Assembly: GCA_022376515.1 (NCBI GenBank)
Contig: WTXI01000070.1
Coordinates: 105,713-169,712, forward strand
Source of the DNA: Lactifluus volemus
Lineage: Eukaryota; Basidiomycota; Agaricomycetes; Russulales; Russulaceae
Reading direction: 5' to 3'
Length of the DNA: 64,000 nt
The translations under genes and the position numbers were made by a program. The notes under the pieces are model-generated. The model was not told the origin of the DNA. It ran no database searches and worked only from the letters and a program-made list of their open reading frames with translations. Below, piece by piece: positions 12,702 to 24,853 of the stretch (positions are counted from its first letter, which is position 1; each line of letters starts with the position of its first letter).

Positions 12702-14654
12702 ATGCGTCTAGCAGCACTTCTCCCTGCTTTAGGACTTGCTGGACAGGCGTTAGCCAGCTCGCATGCATGCCAGCTTAGCGACGGTGAGATCCCATCAGAC
12801 AAGCAAGTCAAGGAATACTTTTCGAAACTTGCACCGATAACAAAGAAAACACTTCTCCACGATACTACCGGCCCAGAAGCCGGCGCTCTTGTGAGTTTCC
12901 CCCCTTCTGCCTTCTTATATGTCAGAGAAATTAAACAAATACTCTTTTCCTTAGCCCGGCGTCGTTGCAGCGGTTATCCCAGACCCCAACCACCCAGAGT
13001 TCTCGGTCTACTGGCTGCGCGATGCGTGTCTCGTCTATCATCCCTGGCTGAACGAGCTTACTGTGCAGGGTGACAAAAGCCTTCGCCCCATGGCTGATGA
13101 CCTGACACACGCACTCATCCGGTCCCAACTAGTAGTCAGCCTCGCCGGAAACGTGCTCACCGGCGGTATCGAGGAAGCTGTTTTTGACGTCCATCTCAAT
13201 ATGATTCAGGACGAGGCCGCCCGGATTGGTTCTCCCGCTGCTGGTGAGTAGCCCAAGTTCCATATGCTGCCTTCGTAAAGACCAATAGCTAAAAATAACG
13301 ACGATCGCTGAAGACGGACCTCCCTTTCGCGCTGATGTCCTGCTCAAGTATGCGGAATGGCTGATCAAGCCCGAGCAGAACAACGGCACATGGGTCGCAG
13401 ACGTTCTGTGGCCGAAACTTAATCTCGACCTTCAATGGATTTCGTCGCACTGGAACATTAGCTCGTGAGCAGCTCGAAAGCGGCGTTGCATGATCGTTTC
13501 TAATCCGCGCACAGCTATGATCTTTGGTGGCCTCCTGTGTTTGGCGGCTCTTACTGGACCGCTTCTCTGCAGTATCGCGCTCTGCGTGGCGGTGCCCGTC
13601 TCGCACGCGAGATCCACCGCGGGTTGGACGTGGTTGAAGAATATGAGACCCGGGCGTCGTTGATTCTCGACTACATGCAAGTAAGTCTCGTCCCAAATTG
13701 TTTCACTCGAGATATTACGACGTAGCACAACTGACGCGTGGGTGGCCACCTGCAGACATTCTGGAACGAACACGATGGATTCATGTCCGAGACCACAATA
13801 ACGGATGTCAAGTTGGGCCGCTCCGGTTACGGGTCTGCCCCTCTCACCGTTTCTGTGTACAACTTTGATCCATCGCTCGGTTGCGACGACGCGACATTCC
13901 AGCCGTGCTCTCCCCGCGCTCTGTCCAGCTTGAAAGTCGTTGGGGACCACTTCAAGGAATTCTTCCCGATCAGCAGGAACTTCCCGGAAGACCAGCCACC
14001 GTTCTATGGCTTCTTCACTGAAGATGAGTTCATCGGAGGCCACGTATGTCCCCATAACCTGGCATCTCCTTCCCGTTATCCATGCCTAACAACATTTCTC
14101 AGCCACAATTTTTCGCATCCTTCAACTCGGCCGAGCAGCTCTACGATGCGCTTTATACGTGGGACAGGATGGGCTACGTTGAAGTAACGTGTGTCAGCTT
14201 GAAGTTCTGGTTGCAATTCGATCGCAACACGAGGATTGGACTATACAAGAAGGGCTCCAAGACGTATAATAAGCTCACCACGGCGGCACATGAATGGGCG
14301 AACAAGATCGTGTTGCAGCTCGCGGCGAACACGCCGGAGGATTACGTGCTCGTTGAGTGCATCGAGAAGACCAACGGAGGACCGTATGGCCCACGCGGCA
14401 TGATCCGTAGTCTGGCCGCCGCGCTCGGCGTGTACGACGCGTACAACGGGCTCGCCCCACCCAACTGGGGTCATCCGATCCCGAAACAGCTCGTAAATAT
14501 TGAAGATGTGTTTGCGTACTCGGATGAGGTGGTCAATTGGGAGAAGGAGAACTACGACGACGGATATCGTGGTGTTGACCCGGCGTTGTACGCCCATCGG
14601 GTTCACTCGAGGGACCGATATGAGGGCACGCCGCGCTACCGTTACGGGTTCTGA
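12702..14654 (+). CDS. GH15 glucoamylase-like secreted protein, copy 2
   Basis: Exons 12702-12890, 12955-13243, 13314-13464, 13515-13680, 13756-14043 and 14103-14654 give 544 residues. All five introns sit at the same places as in copy 1 (9133-11079), so the pair arose by tandem duplication. Signal peptide is MRLAALLPALGLAGQALA. The same GH15 landmarks and the same departure are present: after HWNISSYDLW comes WPPVFGGSYW instead of the family's WEE. The catalytic-base region reads YVLVECIEK. The C-terminus differs from copy 1, with an acidic stretch and NWEKENYDDGY, while both end in a Tyr/Arg-rich tail (YRYGF, YRYFGY). Retention of open frames in both copies with the same missing acid suggests selection for something other than classic glucoamylase chemistry. 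Confidence 0.88.
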
Positions 14655-15423
14655 TGTGGGAGGATTTGTCTCAATGTGCTGGCGGACGAGTTCTTTCGAT
14701 TACGTTCAACTATGATATTCGTTGTCTTGCCTAGTTGGAAACCGTATGAATACTGATAAAGGTTTGTTGGATTACGTTCAAGCAAGAGGCCGCGCACTTC
14801 CACTCGTTAGTGACAGTCATTAATATTTTTGGAGAATAACAAATCAGATAATCCAATAGAAATCGTTACTGAAAATTACTGGCCAGAAATTGCTGCATCT
14901 CGACATTCCAACAAAAGGACTTCTTATCGCAGCCCATCAGCAAAATCTGCTTCCGCTGACGGTAGTGGCGGCCCGGGCTGCGGGGCTGCGCACTATTTAC
15001 GCGCCTCGCACGGACCCGCGCTTGCGCTTGCTCCTCTCCGATTACCACCTACATTCTTCACCCTCTGACTCTAGCAAATATACATATACATCTCACCAGG
15101 GCCACAAGAGAAGATGCGATTTTGAATCGTCTTCCCCTCTGGCTTACCTGTTACCCCTTGTAGGACATCCCGCTCTCCCAGGATTAGTCACCCCTAATAA
15201 TCACCGTTGTCATTCTGTCTTTTGGGGTCCTAGGTTTTTGCAGGGACGTCAAGAGAGTCTCCTGGGGGATGGAAACAACGCCTGGCTGAGGCTAGTTGCT
15301 GTTCGGGCCATTTCGTTGGGGGATCGTCGGGGACTTTGCCTGTGTCGGTATCTCTCTCCAAGTCAGGTCACCTCTGAGGTCTGAATACTGAAACACATAT
15401 AGGGAGGAAGGCATTTTTTGACG
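14655..15423. other. Intergenic, no gene seen
   Basis: A 164-codon open frame passes through on the plus strand, but it lacks similarity, intron signals or composition that would support it. Confidence 0.4.
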
Positions 15424-15976
15424 ATGGCGAGAACACAGGTAGGATTGAGCTTTAGAAGTAGAAATTCTTGCTGAACGTCATTTTTTCAGATGCCTTCGCC
15501 TTCACGCATTAGTCACGTGTCTCGCTTATCGACGAAAAATACCTGTTTGCGTACAGATAATATTGCCAGGGAAGAACTGTCGTTTATGTATCCCACACGC
15601 AATGACTTGATGGAAAAGGTGTGTTCTTGGTACGATTCGGTATGTGCTATTTCAAGCCCTCAGACCAAGCTGGTCTAACAAATTCAGCTTGAATGGGGCA
15701 AGAGCCTTGTGAATCACTTTGCAGTTTTGTTGAAATCGAAGTAGAAGTAGGCCATAAATGTCGATTTGACTTCACATACATTTCTGGTGTCCAATGACAG
15801 TGGAGATCCCAAAAGTATGTGAAGCTGAATTTCCATCTACGGTCCTTCTACCCAGATTTCAAGGACTCTGCGAAGCGGTGTACTCGCAGAACAACGCTTT
15901 CGACGCTTGGCAACTGTCCACGGAATTGGTGGCTTGTCGTGATGGATATGTAGAAGTAAGGAACCCTACGGCATAG
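15424..15976 (+). pseudogene. Decayed gene of an unknown Agaricomycete family
   Basis: A plausible start is ATGGCGAGAACACAG with a GT-AG intron (gtaggatt..ttttcag), then MPSPSRISHVSRLSTKNTC.., a second intron, and LEWGKSLVNHFAVLLKSK followed by stops. The end carries VCEAEFPSTVLLPRFQGLCE and NAFDAWQLSTELVACRDGY. The middle, TSHTFLVSNDSGDPK, resembles SQTFLVSNDGDVK at 46890-46945 and a shorter match at 33660-33700. Frame breaks near 15738-15750 make this a likely remnant rather than a working gene, unless an unseen intron skips them. Function unknown. Confidence 0.4.
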
Positions 15977-16531
15977 AATTACAAGTGGAATTGGCACATC
16001 ATAGTTTACAACATTTTAAGGTGGTCTTGGCTACCCGTCACACTCATCAGATGAAACATATAGCCGTATGTTGTAAGACATGAACGAGCATAATGAGACA
16101 TCCCGGTATAAATTAAGTCGAATGACTTTCTATTTTGACGCATGTGGCACACGGTCTGGCGTTATCGCGACAGCGATTCCCTTATCTCCGGTGCTATTTT
16201 TTCTGGACTGATACCTTCGTCTGAAACGTCATATGCTAACTGTCTGCGAATATCGACACCGGTTGAACTTGGAGGAGGAAGATAAGAATACCTGTAGTTG
16301 TTTCGTTACCTTACTGAGAATCATAGTATCCGATAATTGTGGGCAATCCCCGCCGGTGAGTGGTGTCGAAGCAAATGGGTTTGGTACACCATACACAGCA
16401 TATAACTACATTCGACACTATAAAAGCCGGATATTTTACTTCTCTTCTCCAAAAAATAATAATTCTGTGCTGATTTTATTTCTCGGGAGTAGAATCCTGA
16501 AGCTGTTGGGAGGAAAAGATGTTAAATAAAA
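15977..16531. other. Intergenic, no gene seen
   Basis: A-T-rich, with no recognisable coding sequence or repeat. Confidence 0.4.
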
Positions 16532-17323
16532 TCACAGGGCGCGCAGGAAACGCGTCGGTCTATCGCAAAAATGCGAAAACAAAAAGGTACTACGCACCAC
16601 TTCGATCCAGTAGCCATCCGGATCCAATATGAACGCGATAAACTTCATAGTGCCGTCCGTGAGACGCTTTTTGAACGTCACGCCGAGTCGCTCGAAGCGC
16701 GCGCATGCCTCTTCGACGTTACCCACGGTGATTGCGATATGGCCGAATCCTCGGGGCTCCGAGTTGCCAGAATGGTAGGGCGTCGTGTCAAGCGACTCTG
16801 TGCCGTGGTTATGGGTGAGCTCGAGGATGCCTGTGGCAGAAACCCCACGGTAGGCCACAAGTCAGCTTGTCGGTGGGATAGGAAAGTTGAGGAAAAGTGG
16901 ACAGACAGACCTTCGCGCATACGACGGCCTGCTTTTTTCTCGGAATCCGTTGCTTTGCCGCCGGAGTGATCGAATGCGAGGAAATAAAGCGTAAAGTCTT
17001 TAAATTCGAGCTCTGTTCAAAGTTCGATGAAGTAAGAAAATGAGTGATCAACGTCAGGTGGTAAGCGCAACGGATTGCTCGCTTTCGATTAGGTCCATTC
17101 CGATGATCTTTCAAAATTTGAGATGGCATTCGAAAGGGGCGATATTCAAGAAAGGGCTCACCTCTGTGTAGAACTGGAGAGAAACATTGGGATCTTTGAC
17201 CCGTAACATCGTGTGGTTGAACTACAAGATGCACGGTTCAGCGTTCAATTTTCAGCCGCACCGGTCAGAGAATGATTAACGATTACTCGCCTTATAAGTT
17301 GCAGTTTCCTCTGAGTAGGGCAT
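16532..17323 (-). CDS. GLO1: Glyoxalase I (lactoylglutathione lyase)
   Basis: Exons 17323-17291, 17221-17162, 17107-17072 (3' end approximate), 17010-16911 and 16830-16532 give about 175 residues, a normal length for one glyoxalase unit. Sequence in order: [77 protein letters not shown] and [10 protein letters not shown]. The metal ligands of the family are all present: His in FNHTM (the fungal counterpart of human Gln33), Glu in LELTH, His in GFGHI and Glu in YWIEV. The enzyme converts the methylglyoxal-glutathione adduct to lactoylglutathione in the cytosol. The first intron appears to use a GC donor (AAG|gcgagt). The last 20 residues might instead be replaced by a short extra intron and exon. 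Confidence 0.88.
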
Positions 17324-18301
17324 GTTGGTGTTGATGATAAGGTGAGGATGGCTTGAGGGCGAGAATGAGCCCTTTTGCACGTTATCTTATTAATCACCTT
17401 CAAGTTCAGTGGCGACGGCCCCGCAGAGAAGTGCGTGATATATGCTTTTGCATTCCTCGGCGGATCTCACGCCGCCTCTCATTCATGTCATGCCTTATAT
17501 GCTGTTAATAATGCGCTGCTACCAATGGGCGGTCGATGAGTTGCTGAGGGAATGTGTGGTTTACAGAGACCGATAGTTGAGAGAGTTCCAAAATCAACAT
17601 GTCCTCTGCCGCCCCGCCTGGCCCTCAATTAGGAAGGGAAAACGTATGACGGTTGAAGCATCAGGATCGTGTGTGCAGACGGCGGCCACCAATGCCATAA
17701 CGAGGAAGGTGGTAGTGGTGAGATTGAGGGGGAAATAATATACAGTAGGAGTACGGAATAAAAAAGTGTATATGTGCTGCTGGTTCAGGAATCGGAAAAG
17801 GAAGTTGGGAATGATGGAGAAAAAGGTGACGATCGAGGAGGGATGAACACGCAGCGTAAAGGCCCTGCATGAGACCGAAAAGACCAACACCTTGTTCCTG
17901 CGCGCAAAACGTAACCCACATTTTGGAGTTCTTTAGTCAAGTTCTACGTTTTCTTCCTTTTCTCTGCTGCAGCAGGGAAATGACCATTTCCCACTCCCAC
18001 CAACAGCGACAGCGACAGCGAACGCGAACGCTGAAATCTGAGAAACTGAACGTCAGTTTACGTAACCAATTGCCAACTCCATCACGCAACTTGCAAGTAA
18101 AGGCTCTTGCTCCTGGTGTTCGCCAATTCTGATAGATGTACATGGTATGTGATTATAAATAGAAAAAGTAATCGCGACTTAGTGCTGCCAAAATTAACCC
18201 ATTCCCAAAGAAAGAAAGAGAAACCCGAAAAGAAAGACTAGGCGTGCATCCTGTGTCCATTCGAACAGACTGAACAGTTGAACATCGACCTTGCCTCCAT
18301 C
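17324..18301. other. Boundary between core and NLR cluster; contains a dispersed repeat
   Basis: Apart from the repeat at 17482-17693, no gene is recognised. A 98-codon minus-strand frame around 17594-17890 overlaps the repeat and lacks support. Confidence 0.4.
17482..17693. repeat. Dispersed repeat, copy 1 (copy 2 at 30548-30768)
   Basis: About 210 bases starting ttcatgtcatgcc and including ccaatgggcggtcgatgag recur at 30548-30768 with small differences. At the second site it is joined directly to a broken NACHT gene on one side and to a long direct repeat on the other. Its origin is unknown. Confidence 0.75.
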
Positions 18302-21300
18302 TCATCCTTCCATCGATACTGACTCCCTAAGACCCTCAGCACCTCTTATATTCCTCACTGGGCGCTTATAAAGCATCTGCACAATATCGTGATGACCCGC
18401 TTCCGACGCCTCTTGGATTGGAGATCGGCCTTCGTTGTTTAGCTGATCAACGCTCGTACCATGGATCAGCAACAATTCCACAAGCTCTAGATGTCCTCCC
18501 TGCGATGCTAGATGTAATGAATTCTGGTGGTCGTCGTCCAGGGCATTTGCATCTGCATCGTGCTCAAGGAGGACCCGAGCAGCTTCCAGGTCCCCTTCTT
18601 CTGTAGCCACGTGCAATGCAGTTTGGTTACTGCCGTCGCGACTGTTCACGTCAGCCCCACTGTCGAGAAGGAAGCGAGCAACATCTAGACGCCCTTCTCT
18701 CGACGCCAGATGCAGAGGGGTCCGGTTATCGTTGTCCCGGGAATTCACATCACCGCCATGCTCGACGAGCACCCGAACGATGTTCAAGTGACCTTCTTGC
18801 GAAGCTGGGTGCAAGGGTGTCCGGTTATTCTCGTCCCGTGAATCTGTCTCAGCACCCTGTTTCAGAAGGAGCTGAGCAACTTCCGGGTGTTTATATTGTA
18901 GCAGTCCATGTAATGGAGTCTGAAGATGTCCTTCTTGTGACACCAAATGGAGCGGTGTCTGTTGGTTGTTGTCCTTGGCATTTGCATCTGCTCCATGCAA
19001 TAGAAGGACCTGAACAACTTCCGGACGCCCGTATTGTGACGCCAAGTGCAGCGAGGTCTGATTTGCTTCATCCCGAGAATTCGCGTCTGCGCCATACTGC
19101 AAAAGCAGCGAAGCAGCCCTCCAGTGTCCTCCTTGTGACGCCAAATGCAAGGGACTGCGGCGGCTCTCATCGAAGCTATTCGGATCTGCTCGGTGATCGA
19201 GAAGGGCGCGACAAATAACGTCATGTCCCTCTTGTGACGCCAAATGTAATGGAGTACAGTCGCTATCGTCCCTGGAATTGGTGTCGGCGCCGCACTCGAG
19301 GAGGACTCGAACAACATCCGCACGCCCTTCTGCGGATGCGCCATGCAAAGGGGTCCACTTATAGCTATCTGTGGCGTTTGGGTCTGCGCCGCGGTCGAGG
19401 AGGACTTCAGCAACTGCAAGACGTCCACAATTCAAAGCCGTATGCAGCGGGGACCAGTTCCTGTTGTCCCGAGCATTCGCATCCGCCTTGCGATCCAGAA
19501 GGTGCTGAGCAACTTCCAGGTGTCCCTCTTGTACAGCCCAATGCAGAGGAGCCATGTTATCGCTGTCTCGGGCATTCGCAGATGCGCCACGATCGAGAAG
19601 GAGCTGCGCGATCATCGGCTCTCCTTTCTGTGATGCCAGGTGTAATGGTGTCTTGTCGTTCTCGTCGCGAGCATTTAAATCTGCATCATATTCTAGAAGG
19701 GTTTCAGAAACTTCGAGGTGTTCCCTTTCCGATGTCCACTCCGAATGAGTGTCATGATCGCTGTGTCACGGTGAACCTCTGGACCAAGACCGAAAAAAAA
19801 GTGAAAAGCTTACGAATTTCCTCCTTGTGATGATAAATGTAAAGGAGTCTGGTCATTTTTTCCACGGGCATTTACATCTGCTTTGCGATCGAGAAGAAGT
19901 CGAGTAACGTCCAGATATCCGTTTTGCGACGCAATATGCAAAGGAGTCATGCCATCCTTGTCTCTGGGATTCGGTTTTGCGCCACGGTCGAGAAGGAGCT
20001 GAACGATTCTCACGTCTCCTTTTTGTGATGCTAGGTGTAATGGTGTCATGTCACTATTACCCAGGGCATTCGCATCTGCGTTATGGCTAAGAAGGTGAAG
20101 AACAACGTCCGGATGTCCACTAGGTGCCAAATGTAGTGGAGTATTGCCGTTCTTGTCACGAGCCTTCTCATCTGCGCCATGATCCAGAAGGAGCCGAGCA
20201 ACATCCGGGTGTCCTCCTACCGCCGCCAAATGTAGTGGAGTGTCGCCATTCTTATCGCGGGCATTCTCATCCGCCCCGCGATCTTCAAGGAGCTGAGCGA
20301 CTTCCAGATGCCCCCCTCGCGATGCCAAATGGAGTGGTGTGTCGCCGTTCTCATCGCGGGAATTAGCATCTGCACCATGATCCAGAAGGAACAGAGCAAC
20401 GTCTAGATGACCTCCTCCCGACGCCATATGTACTGGAGTGTCGCCGTCATTGTCGCGGGCATTCTCATCTGCGCCATGACCCAGGAGGAGCCAAGCCACT
20501 TGCGCATGTCCTCCTTTCAACGCCAAATGTAGTGGAGTGTCACCATTCTTTTCGCGGGGATTTCGATCCACGCCGCGATCCAGAAGGAGCCTCGCAACTT
20601 CCAGATGACCCCTTGCCGATGCCAAATGTAGTGGTGTGCTGCCACTCTCGTTGCGAGCATTCTGATCTGTGCCGCGATCCAGAAGGAACCGAGCAACCTC
20701 CAGATGACCTCCTATCGATGCCAAATGTAGTGGGGCGTTGCCGTCCTTGTTGCGGGAACTGTCATCTGTGCCGCGATCCAGAAGGAGGCGAGTAACCTCC
20801 GAATGACCTCTTCCAGATGCGAAATGTAGCGGAGTGTCCCCATTGTTATCGCAAGCATTCTGATCTGCACCACGATCCAGTAGAAGTCGAGCAACTTCTG
20901 GATGTCCTCCTCCCGACGCCAAATGTAGAGGGGTGTCGCCATTCCTGTCACAGGCATTGTTATCTGCGCCGCGATCTAGAAGGAGCTGGGCAACTCCTAG
21001 ATATCCCTCTTGCACAGCCCAATGTAGAGGTGCCATACTATCGCTATCTCGGGCATTTTCATCCGCACCACGATCGAGAAGTATCCGAGCGGCCATCGGC
21101 TCCCCCTTTCGTGATGCCAGGTGTAATGGTGTCTCGTCGTTTTTGTCGCGAGCATTCACGTCTGCGGCGCGTTCTAGAAGGATCGTAACAACTTCGAGAT
21201 GTTCCCGTCTCGGCTTCGAAAGCGACCGCGTGTTATTATCGCTGTTCCGGGGTGAGCCTCTACACCAAATTAGAGTATGACGTATGAAACTTACAAATCT

Positions 21301-24300
21301 CCTTCATCTCCACCTTGTGTTGATAAATGTAGAGAAGTCCGGTTGTCTTTTCCACGGGCATCTACATCTGCACCGAAATCGAGAAGGAGTTGAGTGACGC
21401 CCAGATATCCACTTTGCGACGCAAAATGCAAAGGAGTCATGCCATCCTTGTCTCTGGGATTTGGTTTTGAGCCGCGACCGAGAAAGAGCTGGACAATTTT
21501 TACATCTCCGCTTTGTGATGCTAGATGCAATGGTGTCGAGCCATTATTACCTGGGGAGTTCGCATCTAGGTCATAACTAAGAAGACGTTGAACAACTCCC
21601 AGATGTCCTCCTCTCGCCGCCAAATGTAGTGGAGTGTCGCCGTTCTTGTTGCGAACATTCTCATCTGCGCCACGATCTAGAAGGAGCCAGGCAAGTTCTG
21701 GATGTCCTTCTTCCGACACCAAATGTAGTGGAGTATCGCCATTCTTGTTGCGGGAATTCGCATCTGCAGCGCGATCCAGAAGGAGCCAAGCAACTTGCAG
21801 ATGGTCCCCACCCGACGCCAGATGTAGTGGAGTGTGGCCGTTCTTGTCGCGGGCATTCGCATCTGCGCCACATTCCAGAAGAAGCCAGGCAACTTTCAGG
21901 TGACCTCCTCCCGACGCCAAATGTAGTGGGGTGAGGCCGTGCTTGTCGTGGACATTCGGCTCCGCACGAAGCCAAAGGAGGAGTCGTGTGACATCGGGAT
22001 GTCCCTTTTTAGAAGACATGAATAATGGAGTGCAGTTATCGGAGGGCCTTCGAGCATTGATGTCCTGTGCGCGTTCGAGGACCAGAAAGTTGGCCAAGTC
22101 ACTGAAACCATAAAGGGCCGCATAGTGCAGAGGGTTTCCTCTGCCTTGCGATGGACTTTCTGGGTGCAGGTACCATGATGGGTGCTCATCTGGATCGTGT
22201 ATCGACATCCAGATTGAAAAATGTGGTTTGGTTGGGTCAAAGAGAAGTTTTAAGCCTTCTTGTATAATTGTTGACACGTTTCCGAACTGCGCATGGTCCA
22301 TCAAATTGCGGGCGGCATAGTCAAGGAGAGGGAATGTATCACCGCTGGGTTTGGCGTCCAGATGAAGTAAGATCCCCAAACAGGCCTGCGCGACCATAGC
22401 GTGGGCGGGCTCCATGAGAATGCGATAACGGCGGGAAGTATTGTCACGTGTGCCATAAGGGTGCTCCGACGTTAGAAATGTTTTTACCGAAAAGTGGGAA
22501 AATTGGATGAAAGAGAAACCATCAACTTTGACAAGAGAAAGCAAAGTTGAGCAAGTCGAAAGTACGGAGTTGACCGGATCTTCCGGGCGCCAATCTGGCC
22601 GAAACGTGGGAATCGGTCCTGCGTCGAAGTCAAGCGCTAGAAGGTCTGCCAACTCTTCAACACGAAGCTGGCAAGAAGCCACCACAACGAATTGGAAGAG
22701 GCGGTATGCATATTTCCAATTTTCGTCGCGGATCTCTCGTAAGGAGTGCTCATATGTCTCAACCAGGGTTTCGGGGAATTCATCCAGAGCACGCCGTATA
22801 CTTCCTGGGAGACAGTAGCGAACCACTTCAAGCTGGCAATCAACCCACCGAAACCTATGTTAAAAGCGTTAGCGGTTGTCATGTGAAATTACAGTACCAA
22901 TGCCTTACGTTCCATCAGCTTTGCGCGAGAGCTCATCGATGACCAGCTCCTTATCCCCAGCTTTCCATCTTTGCATCTTCGGATCCGAATAAACGACGGA
23001 TGTGATATAGTTACGGATCTCCTGGTCTTGTCCTCCTTCATCGTGAAGGGAAATGGAATGGGACGTCAAAGGATGGAGTACAGCCTGAATGTCGGGTGTG
23101 GGGCGACTGGCAATGCACACACGGAGGTTTGGAAGGTTTAAACCGGCAAACTTCTCGACAAGCACAAGGACCCTCTCGCGCGGGGATGGCCTGCCGGAAG
23201 TGTCCGAACACTCGTCTAGACCATCCACAATAATGTAAGTTGGGACTTGTCCGGGAGATGCCAACATGTCCATTAGACATTGTACAAGTGCATCGTCGCT
23301 GGGACCCTGGAAAGAGTCGCGGTGTTGCGAATAGAAATGGGAAAGAATATTTTGGGAGACGTCGGACTGTTCACAAAGCTGGATGAGGAATGAGGTCAGT
23401 ACGCCCCGGGAGTCCTTCCTTTCGTCGTCCATGTGATCAAAATAAAAAAAGGCCAGCATAGCTGATCCAGCTGCTCGTTTGATGTCTTGGATAATTGCGG
23501 AACTAGGCAATGACTTAGCTCTACTGCAGCAATATCGAGATTTCAACATACCAGAGGGTGCTCTTCCCCGACCCCGCTACGAATTCCGGTCGTTAGTCCC
23601 TGGAAAGGTGGAAGGACAAAAAAAAACAAACGTTTTCCATGAACCCATAAAAAGGAACCGACCGACTTCCATTCGGCGTAAGCCTTGCCCTGGATAAACC
23701 ATCTTGCGGTTTCGTTATGGGCACCGTACACATTTCTCCCTAGATCTGGGGGAGAGAGCCATCGTTGAATGTTTTTCCGCGTCTGGTCATCTATGAAGAC
23801 AGTCAATGCTCCTGCGCAGAAGTACAGGATTGGGGGATAGCTGACGCTGTTTCTTATCCCCTTGACTCCTCATTTCATTCATTTTTTCTGGCACTTAGTT
23901 ATATGTAACGCTCGCGACTTGTTCCAGAAAACGTACCCAGAACCTGCCTGCTGTCTAAACGAACACATTTAGCACGAGTTGAGTGACCAATCGAGTAGGA
24001 CTTCTTCACCGTTCCTCGTACTCTGAACACTGCCATGGACGACCTCGAGGGTCTGCGCGATGGCCCCCCAAGCCACGTCCTGGGCAAGTGTTTCTGCTCT
24101 CTGCAGCGCCGCCTTGATCTCATTCTTGCCTAAAAGCTTCTTTCCAATCGCCTCTGCGCCATGTTAAATCTAGAACTATGTTGATGACGAGACTCACTTA
24201 ATAGTCCTTGTTGAGCTTGTTTGGTCACCAGTGAAAAGGCAGAGAACAATTCAACCAAGATTTTCACGAGTATCTCTGTCACCGCTGTTGTAGGAGGGAT

Positions 24301-24649
24301 CGTGGCATAGACATGAAGGCGCTGGAGGAACCTTTTGATGAAGTTGAACAAGTGGTCAAATGCTTCGGTGTCTATGATCGCCTGACGAACCTAAGCGCAT
24401 ATCATAAAGATGAAGTATACGATTGAGCGATAACATCATTACCTTGCCGACGCGCCTTCGAAACTCATCAGTTCGCTGTTGAAAAAGGGCCACGGCATCC
24501 TCGACAGAACGGCATCCAATCAGCTCACGTATGAGTCGATCGCTCGCTTCATCCACCCTGAGATTTTTCTCCTGTAAGGCAGAATTGAGAAGTGTCTGAA
24601 AAAATGTAGGAGATATCAGGGAAGAGCCGGAAGGAGCAGTGCTGCTCAT
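18302..24649 (-). CDS. NACHT-ankyrin STAND protein (gene B), about 36 ankyrin repeats
   Basis: ATG is at 24649. The exons 24649-24443 and the one starting 24390 encode a helical N-terminus like the fungal STAND Goodbye domain (FFQTLLNSAL.., CRSVEDAVALFQQRTDEF, TEILVKILVELFSAFSLVTK). A linker exon (about 24150-24000, approximate) and WLSPPDLGRN..W follow. Walker A is split by an intron: LWVHGK, then PGSGKSTL (near 23560). Walker B is PTYIIVDGLDECSD (about 23220). The winged-helix part GTFRWVDCQLEVVRYCLPGS starts the exon ending at 21295. Ankyrin exons are about 22860-21295, 21259-19814 and 19760-18302; all these borders are phase 2. Repeats follow the 33-residue pattern TPLHLAS.GGH.EVARLLLDRGAD. 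The NACHT-ATPase is expected to switch upon ligand binding to the ankyrin array. Upstream boundaries of the linker exons are uncertain. Confidence 0.85.
20453..20925 (-). repeat. Ankyrin tract nearly identical to 36905-37395 in gene F
   Basis: About five consecutive ankyrin repeats (from NACDNNGDTPLHFAS to HAQVAWLLLGHGADENARD) match gene F almost base for base, including the unusual GTDDSSRNKDGNAPLHLAS unit. Neighbouring repeats of the two genes are much less alike. Confidence 0.8.
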
Positions 24650-24853
24650 ATTAAGAGTCGAAGAACTATAACCTGGAGTGCGGTGTTGATCGACTCTTAA
24701 AATGATCAGTTGAACAGCAACGAGTTAGAGATAACCTCAAAGGAAGTGCAGTGATAAGCGCCCAAACCAGATACCGACGCACGGACCTTCATACTGATAT
24801 GGAAAACAGACGCCCATCATCGACGTGTCCTCCCCAGTTGCAAGCTGCAGGGA

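Noticed and set aside
14829..15384. Overlapping 79- and 164-codon plus-strand frames
   Set aside because: No family similarity, no intron signals, and three frames open at once, as expected by chance in this stretch.
17594..17890. A 98-codon minus-strand frame with hydrophobic segments
   Set aside because: It overlaps a dispersed repeat whose second copy (30548-30768) does not keep the frame, and it has no recognisable family.
18302..21290. A CRISPR-like or satellite array, suggested by the regular 99-base period
   Set aside because: The period is 33 codons and the translation is a clean ankyrin consensus on the minus strand.
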